DNA of 11,220 nt, taken from Spirochaeta sp. (GTDB lineage: Bacteria > Spirochaetota > Spirochaetia > DSM-2461). A program made the position numbers and the translations under genes. Positions 7,031 through 11,220 of this stretch are shown piece after piece. Location of the stretch: the NCBI GenBank assembly GCA_030635565.1, contig DAOVYP010000036.1:1-11220 (forward strand), given 5' to 3'. The notes beneath the pieces are model-generated. The model was given only the letters and a program-made list of their open reading frames with translations, made no database searches and was not told the DNA's origin. Each line of letters begins with the position of its first letter. Position 1 is the first letter of the stretch.

Positions 7031-8359
7031 TTACAAATTCCGAGAACGGAGTTTACCGCCCTTGGTTAATCCTTCGTGATGATGCATCTTCAGATGCCCC
7101 TCGATCTGGCTCATGGTATCAAGGTCGACACCAACCATAATCAGCAACGATGTACCGCCCATGATATAGGCCATCTGTCGGGGAAAACCCGGAATGACAG
7201 CAATCAGAAGGGATGGGATCAAAGCGATCATAGCGAGGAACAGCGAACCAGGCAATACGATACGATTCAGGATACGTGTGAGGTACGCTTCCATGTTCTC
7301 ACTGCGTATTCCGGGAATCGAGCCGCCATTCTCTCTGATTTGTCGTGAAATCTCAACTGGGTTAAGTGATACCTGTGTATAAAAATATGCGAAAAAGATG
7401 ATTAACAGCGTATAAAGGGTGAGATACATGGGACCGCTTGTATCCAACGCCGTAGCAACTTTTCCCCAAAAAGCACTATTGCCCGATGCCAGGCTGCTGG
7501 TCAGTTGCACCGGAATAGTCAGGATGGCGGAGGCGAAGATAACCGGGATTACTCCCGACGGGTTGATTTTGAACGGAATGTATGAACTCTGACCCCGGTA
7601 CTGCTTCCGACCGACTATACGGCTGGCGTAGTTTACGGGAATTTTCCGTAACCCCTGCTGTTCGTAAATTACCAAGACTACAACACCAACGAACATGACG
7701 AAAGTGAGAATCACAAAAACTTCGTTAAGGTTTCGTGCACGAATTTCACGGAACATCACCATAAATGCATTTGGCATTCGGGCAACAATACCTGTAAAAA
7801 TCAGTAGGGAAATACCATTTCCGACACCCTTTACGTTGATCTGCTCACCAAGCCACATCAAAAACACAGTTCCGGCTGTGGTTGTCAGCATTCCGATTAT
7901 CATGAACTGCCACTTGGCGATACCCGGCACGACGACGCCGTAATTCAGAGGCATCTGAAGCAGAGCGACACCCTGAAGAAGACATACGGCCACAGTGGCA
8001 TATCGAGTGTATCGCTGAACCTTTTTTCTACCACCGTCTTCCTCGCTGATTTTTTTCAGAGCGGGAAAAACAAGCATCAAAACCTGCATGATGATGCTGG
8101 TAGTGATGTAGGGCATAACACCCAACATGAATATGGAAAAATTCTTGAATGCACCACCGGAAAAGAAGTCCAGGTAATCCACGATTCCCTGGCTTTCAGC
8201 TCCGCTGCCTGCGAAATATCTGCTCAGTTCGCCCATATCGATCCCCGGGATGGGGACAATGGAGCCGATCCTGTGAACAACCAGCACGCCCAATGTGAAT
8301 AGGACGCGGTTGCGGAGATCACGGATCCTGAAGATGTCGACTATCGGGTTGTTCGCCAT
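7031..8359 (-). CDS. secY: Protein translocase channel subunit SecY
   Basis: SecY forms the protein-conducting channel of the inner membrane with SecE and SecG. At 442 aa the length is normal, with about ten hydrophobic segments. Visible family blocks include the N-terminal RIRDLRNRVLFTLGVLVVHR, the plug-proximal FFSGGAFKNFSIFMLGVMPYI (about 65-85), KGVGNGISLLIF (177-188), INPSGVIPVIFA (265-276) and the cytoplasmic-loop motif GGSIPGIRSE (about 345-354). The Arg-rich C5-type loop contributes to SecA and ribosome contact in known SecY proteins. The ATG follows an AGGGA site and lies 10 nt after the rplO stop. Its place inside the spc operon couples channel supply to ribosome synthesis. Confidence 0.98.
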   Translation of the reverse strand: MANNPIVDIFRIRDLRNRVLFTLGVLVVHRIGSIVPIPGIDMGELSRYFAGSGAESQGIVDYLDFFSGGAFKNFSIFMLGVMPYITTSIIMQVLMLVFPALKKISEEDGGRKKVQRYTRYATVAVCLLQGVALLQMPLNYGVVVPGIAKWQFMIIGMLTTTAGTVFLMWLGEQINVKGVGNGISLLIFTGIVARMPNAFMVMFREIRARNLNEVFVILTFVMFVGVVVLVIYEQQGLRKIPVNYASRIVGRKQYRGQSSYIPFKINPSGVIPVIFASAILTIPVQLTSSLASGNSAFWGKVATALDTSGPMYLTLYTLLIIFFAYFYTQVSLNPVEISRQIRENGGSIPGIRSENMEAYLTRILNRIVLPGSLFLAMIALIPSLLIAVIPGFPRQMAYIMGGTSLLIMVGVDLDTMSQIEGHLKMHHHEGLTKGGKLRSRNL

Positions 8360-8369
8360 CGGTTCCCTA

Positions 8370-8840
8370 CTATTCCGTCACTTCTGCAGCGGTGCCGGAC
8401 GTAACAACTTTGCCGCCGGCCTTTTCGATTTTTTCCCTGGCGGAAGCGGAAACAGCGGGGACCGCAACTTCAAGCTTCTTTTTAAGCTCACCTTCGCCGA
8501 GGATCTTCACAAGTATTTCGCTTTTCTTAACCAGGCCCTTCTGCATGAGGGTGCCATGATTGACGGTTTCACCATCGGTGTACACCTTCTCAAGTGAAGA
8601 TACGTTGATGACAACGTATTCTGTCTTGAAGGGATGGTTGGAAAAACCCCTTGCGGCGACGCGCCGATAAAGGGGCATCTGACCGCCCTCGAATCCCAGC
8701 CTGACGCCGCCGCCGGAACGGGCCTTCTGACCCTTGTGCCCCTTGCCGGAAGTTTTACCGGAGCCGGAGGAACGTCCCCGACCTAAAATACTTTTCTTCT
8801 TACTGGCACCCCTGGGTGCCTTGAGTGGATTTACGCTCAT
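8370..8840 (-). CDS. rplO: 50S ribosomal protein L15
   Basis: L15 is a late-assembly 23S rRNA-binding protein of the 50S subunit. It has 156 aa, close to the usual 144-150. The N-terminal extension is Gly/Lys/Arg-rich, as in the family (LGRGRSSGSGKTSGKGHKGQ, about 19-38). GFEGGQMPLYRRVAARGF follows, then a globular C-terminal part with KKKLEVAVPAVSASAREKIEKAGG. The ATG is 4 nt after the rpmD stop, and its GGAGG-like ribosome site lies within the last codons of rpmD. The gene order rpmD-rplO-secY is the standard spc order. Confidence 0.97.
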   Translation of the reverse strand: MSVNPLKAPRGASKKKSILGRGRSSGSGKTSGKGHKGQKARSGGGVRLGFEGGQMPLYRRVAARGFSNHPFKTEYVVINVSSLEKVYTDGETVNHGTLMQKGLVKKSEILVKILGEGELKKKLEVAVPAVSASAREKIEKAGGKVVTSGTAAEVTE

Positions 8841-8844
8841 ACGT

Positions 8845-9039
8845 CTACAGCTCCTCCACCTTTACAAGGTGAGAAATGGATCTCACCATACCGAGAATGG
8901 CGTCATTAGCCTCTTTCTCCACGGTGGAATTCATCTTTCCGAGTCCCAGGGCCTTTACTGTCGCACGTTGTTCGGGTTTTCGGCCAATGGGACTTCGTAC
9001 CAGAGTCACCTGAATTTTAGGGGATTTCTTATTTGCCAT
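8845..9039 (-). CDS. rpmD: 50S ribosomal protein L30
   Basis: L30 is a small 23S rRNA-binding protein of the 50S subunit. From the ATG at 9037-9039 it has 64 aa, close to the usual 58-62. The match is [20 protein letters not shown] followed by [10 protein letters not shown], the L30 core signature. A GTG four codons upstream (9051) would extend it as MGLI and overlap the rpsE stop. I prefer the ATG because homologues start close to the first strand and GGGG lies about 7 nt upstream of it. The gap after rpsE is 2 nt, so translation is probably coupled. Confidence 0.95.
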   Translation of the reverse strand: MANKKSPKIQVTLVRSPIGRKPEQRATVKALGLGKMNSTVEKEANDAILGMVRSISHLVKVEEL

Positions 9040-9041
9040 AA

Positions 9042-9545
9042 TCAGCCCCACATATCCTTGACGTTCTTGCCCCTGCCGCTGGCAATTACATGCGCCTGCA
9101 TCAGATTCTCGAAACCGTTGAACACACCTTTGACGATATTCATTGTGTTCTTCGAACCAAGACTCTTGGCAAGGATGTCATGGACACCCGCGGCTTCCAT
9201 AATGGCGCGGACCGGACCACCGGCAATGATACCGGTACCGGGTGCCGCGGGTTTCAGAAGAACCGAAGCACTTTTGTAAACCCCGAGAATTTCATGCGGA
9301 AGGGTGGTTTTCTTAATCGGTATAACAATCATGTTCCGTTTGGCCCTGTCTACGCTTTTGCGGATGGCCTCGGACACATCATTAGCTTTACCGAAGCCAT
9401 ATCCGACCCTGCCTTTACCGTCACCGACAACCATCAATGCACTGAAAGACATTTTCCGACCGCCCTTGACGGCCTTAGAGACGCGATTCAGCCTGATGAG
9501 CTTTTCAGTGAACTCTTTATCTTCAACTCGTTCTCTCATAGCCAT
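9042..9545 (-). CDS. rpsE: 30S ribosomal protein S5
   Basis: S5 contributes to translational accuracy and forms part of the mRNA entry channel and helicase activity of the 30S subunit. At 167 aa the length is normal. The double-stranded-RNA-binding-like N-terminal domain contains [20 protein letters not shown] (about 26-45) and [18 protein letters not shown]. The C-terminal domain has [22 protein letters not shown] (about 99-120) and [11 protein letters not shown]. Two candidate starts lie close together (MAMRERV); the first is kept because the AGGGGAT ribosome site is correctly spaced for it. It starts 9 nt after rplR. Confidence 0.98.
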   Translation of the reverse strand: MAMRERVEDKEFTEKLIRLNRVSKAVKGGRKMSFSALMVVGDGKGRVGYGFGKANDVSEAIRKSVDRAKRNMIVIPIKKTTLPHEILGVYKSASVLLKPAAPGTGIIAGGPVRAIMEAAGVHDILAKSLGSKNTMNIVKGVFNGFENLMQAHVIASGRGKNVKDMWG

Positions 9546-9554
9546 GCTTATCCC

Positions 9555-9914
9555 CTAGAACTCAAGGCCCGACTCACGGGCCCCGTCGGCAAGCGCTTTC
9601 ACGATGCCGTGATAGCGATAGCCGTTCCTGTCGAAAATGACCGTCTTGACTTTGGCAGCCTTGAGTCTCTCGGCAATCTTCTGACCGACAACCTTGGCAC
9701 CGTCAACGGATCGTTTTACTTCAGCAAATTCCTTCTCCAGAGTGGAAACGGAAGCGACTGTTCTGCCCGTTATGTCATCGACAGCCTGTACGCTGATATT
9801 CTTATGGCTTTTGAAAACCGTCAGACGCGGGCGTTCAGCCGTACCAAGGATCTTTTTCCGAACTCTCCGTTTACGCTGGGCATGCTTGTGCCTTTTATTA
9901 CTCAGCCTATCCAT
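9555..9914 (-). CDS. rplR: 50S ribosomal protein L18
   Basis: L18 binds 5S rRNA with L5 and L25 and helps form the central protuberance of the 50S subunit. At 119 aa the length is typical. The basic N-terminus RLSNKRHKHAQRKRRVRKK is followed by the family core RPRLTVFKSHKNISVQAVDD, GAKVVGQKIAERLKAA and FDRNGYRYHGIVKALADGAR at the C-terminus. The gene starts 10 nt after the rplF stop and ends 9 nt before rpsE. Confidence 0.98.
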   Translation of the reverse strand: MDRLSNKRHKHAQRKRRVRKKILGTAERPRLTVFKSHKNISVQAVDDITGRTVASVSTLEKEFAEVKRSVDGAKVVGQKIAERLKAAKVKTVIFDRNGYRYHGIVKALADGARESGLEF

Positions 9915-9924
9915 ATTCGCATCC

Positions 9925-10464
9925 CTACTTCACGCCGCTTTTACCGACTTTCCGGCGGACGTTTTCATTATCATACCGGATCCCCTTGCCCTTATATGGT
10001 TCAGGGGGTCGGAGCTTGCGGATCTCGGCGGCGACCTGACCTACAAGGGCCTTATCGATACCGCTGACAACAACCTTGGTATTCCCATCCACATTCAGCT
10101 GGACGCCATCGGGAATCTCATACTCTATCGGATTTGAATAACCCAAATTGAGAACGAGAATTTTACCGTTGACTTCCGCACGGTAACCGACACCGTTGAT
10201 AATCAGGGTCTTTAAAAAACCCTGACTGACGCCCGCTACCATGTTGTTCAGCAGAGAACGGTAGAGACCATGCATGGACTTGGCCTGCTTGGACTCATTC
10301 ACCCGACTCACCTGCACTTCACCGCCATTGACGGCAATACTGACAAGCGGTTTAAAGGACTGGGTCAGTTCACCCTTGCTTCCTTTGACGTGGAGGACAT
10401 TCTCATTGACGGTAACCATCACACCCTTGGGCACGATTACCGGCTGTAATCCAATACGTGACAT
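9925..10464 (-). CDS. rplF: 50S ribosomal protein L6
   Basis: L6 lies near the sarcin-ricin loop and the factor-binding site of the 50S subunit. At 179 aa the length is typical. It contains two repeated L6 folds. MSRIGLQPVIVPKGVMVTV begins the first, and the family signature PPEPYKGKGIRYDNE lies at about 153-167. The mid-section SMHGLYRSLLNNMVAGVSQG is also characteristic. The start lies 12 nt after the rpsH stop. The GGGAGG site upstream (about 10469-10475) supports the chosen ATG. Confidence 0.98.
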   Translation of the reverse strand: MSRIGLQPVIVPKGVMVTVNENVLHVKGSKGELTQSFKPLVSIAVNGGEVQVSRVNESKQAKSMHGLYRSLLNNMVAGVSQGFLKTLIINGVGYRAEVNGKILVLNLGYSNPIEYEIPDGVQLNVDGNTKVVVSGIDKALVGQVAAEIRKLRPPEPYKGKGIRYDNENVRRKVGKSGVK

Positions 10465-10476
10465 CTCTTGGCCTCC

Positions 10477-10875
10477 CTACCAGACCGTGCAGATGATTTC
10501 GCCGCCGACTTTGTTGGCAACGGCTTTTCTGCCTGTGGTAACTCCAGTGGAAGTGGAGACGATCACGGTACCAAGACCGTTGTACACACGAGGCATGTGT
10601 TTGTAGCCGGAATAAACCCGGCGGCCCGGTGTGGATACGGACTTAAGGCCGTGGATGATGGGGTTTTCTTTATCGTCGTACTTCAGAAAGACACGGATCA
10701 GATCAATCTCATCCTGGTTAACCTTCTTGAAGTTTTTAACATAGCCTTCGTTCTTCAGGATTTTGATAATCTCCATCTTGAGTTTGGAAGGACGTATATC
10801 GACTTTTTCGTGCTTTGCCGAAACACCATTTCTTATCATGGTGAGCATATCTGCAACTGGATCGCTAACACTCAT
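10477..10875 (-). CDS. rpsH: 30S ribosomal protein S8
   Basis: S8 binds the central domain of 16S rRNA early in 30S assembly. In E. coli it is the translational repressor of the spc operon, acting on the L5 mRNA region. The protein has 132 aa, as expected. It begins [20 protein letters not shown] and ends with the diagnostic block [20 protein letters not shown] before IICTVW. The start is 14 nt after rpsN and has a purine-rich GGAG site. No S8-binding mimic could be sought because the rplX-rplE junction is outside the window. Confidence 0.98.
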   Translation of the reverse strand: MSVSDPVADMLTMIRNGVSAKHEKVDIRPSKLKMEIIKILKNEGYVKNFKKVNQDEIDLIRVFLKYDDKENPIIHGLKSVSTPGRRVYSGYKHMPRVYNGLGTVIVSTSTGVTTGRKAVANKVGGEIICTVW

Positions 10876-10889
10876 ACTCGTGACTCCTG

Positions 10890-11075
10890 CTACCAGCTGG
10901 ACTTGGTAACGCCGGGGATCATGCCTTCATTGGCAAGCTTACGGAAGCAGATCCGGCACATCTCGAACTTCCTCATGTAACCTCGTGGACGTCCGCACAA
11001 ACGACATCGCCGGACAGTCCGGGTCATATACTTCGGCTTTCGCTGAGCCTTGATAATCATCGACTTCTTAGCCAT
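10890..11075 (-). CDS. rpsN: 30S ribosomal protein S14, short zinc-binding type (type Z)
   Basis: S14 is a head protein of the 30S subunit. This is the short 61-aa form, with a zinc ribbon from Cys24-X2-Cys27 and Cys40-X2-Cys43 (CRLC and CRIC). The longer C- form has about 100 aa and lacks these cysteines. The basic segment and the end [10 protein letters not shown] are typical. The start is 3 nt after the rplE stop, and its AAAGGAG site lies in the last codons of rplE. No second S14 gene is present here. Confidence 0.98.
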   Translation of the reverse strand: MAKKSMIIKAQRKPKYMTRTVRRCRLCGRPRGYMRKFEMCRICFRKLANEGMIPGVTKSSW

Positions 11076-11078
11076 CGC

Positions 11079-11220
11079 CTACTCCTTTCTGAAAGGCATG
11101 CCGAATCTGGTGAGAAGGCTGCGGGCCTGATCATCAGTCGGGGCTGTCGTAACGATGGCCACATTCAGGCCCCTGACACGCTCAATCTTGTCGTAATCAA
11201 TTTCCGGGAAAATAATCTGC
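11079..11220 (-). CDS. rplE: 50S ribosomal protein L5 (C-terminal 46 residues only)
   Basis: Only the end of the gene lies in the window; the start is beyond the right edge. The frame is open from the edge and encodes [20 protein letters not shown] and, after a short stretch, [12 protein letters not shown] before a TAG stop. The FPEIDYDK block and the LL-FG-PF end are characteristic of L5, which binds 5S rRNA and contacts P-site tRNA. Its position directly before rpsN is the standard spc operon order. Confidence 0.95.
   Translation of the reverse strand, partial: QIIFPEIDYDKIERVRGLNVAIVTTAPTDDQARSLLTRFGMPFRKE

Noticed and set aside
9040..9051. GTG start four codons upstream for rpmD
   Set aside because: It would overlap rpsE and add residues not expected at the L30 N-terminus. 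The ATG at 9039 has a suitable upstream GGGG.
9090..10067. Plus-strand open frame of 325 codons opposite rpsE, rplR and rplF
   Set aside because: It runs antisense through three certain ribosomal protein genes and has no recognisable domain.

Overview
The window is a chromosomal stretch in which all 16 recognised genes lie on the minus strand, so transcription runs from high to low coordinates. About two thirds of it (roughly 4.2-11.2 kb) is the distal part of the S10-spc-alpha ribosomal protein operon. In transcription order the genes are rplE (C-terminus only), rpsN, rpsH, rplF, rplR, rpsE, rpmD, rplO, secY, rpmJ, rpsM, rpsK, rpoA and rplQ. A strong intrinsic terminator follows rplQ. Next come a large gene for a two-pass membrane protein with a very acidic cytoplasmic region (930 aa, not a known named family) and then rny (RNase Y), which runs off the left edge.

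The gene order suggests a spirochaete (Spirochaetota, probably a free-living Spirochaeta/Treponema relative). secY is followed directly by rpmJ, without adk, map or infA. rpsK is followed directly by rpoA, without rpsD. S14 is the short zinc-binding form, and both L17 and RpoA have extended tails. I infer this from gene order and protein character; no database search was possible.

Most operon spacers are 2-22 nt, and ribosome binding sites often sit inside the preceding gene, as expected for translational coupling. The exception is the 170-nt rpsK-rpoA spacer. Its sense-strand RNA can fold into a long stem with several G-U pairs and an apical hairpin closed by a GNRA tetraloop. It is the most promising undescribed element here.

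The operon supplies 30S and 50S proteins, the SecYEG translocon channel and the RNA polymerase alpha subunit. The downstream pair is functionally separate. The 930-aa protein looks like an envelope sensor with a Cache-like extracytoplasmic region and a GAF-like C-terminus, but has no recognisable output domain. RNase Y is a membrane-anchored mRNA decay enzyme with its own near-consensus promoter. No tRNA, rRNA, CRISPR array, insertion sequence or prophage was seen. No gene-free stretch exceeds about 220 nt.
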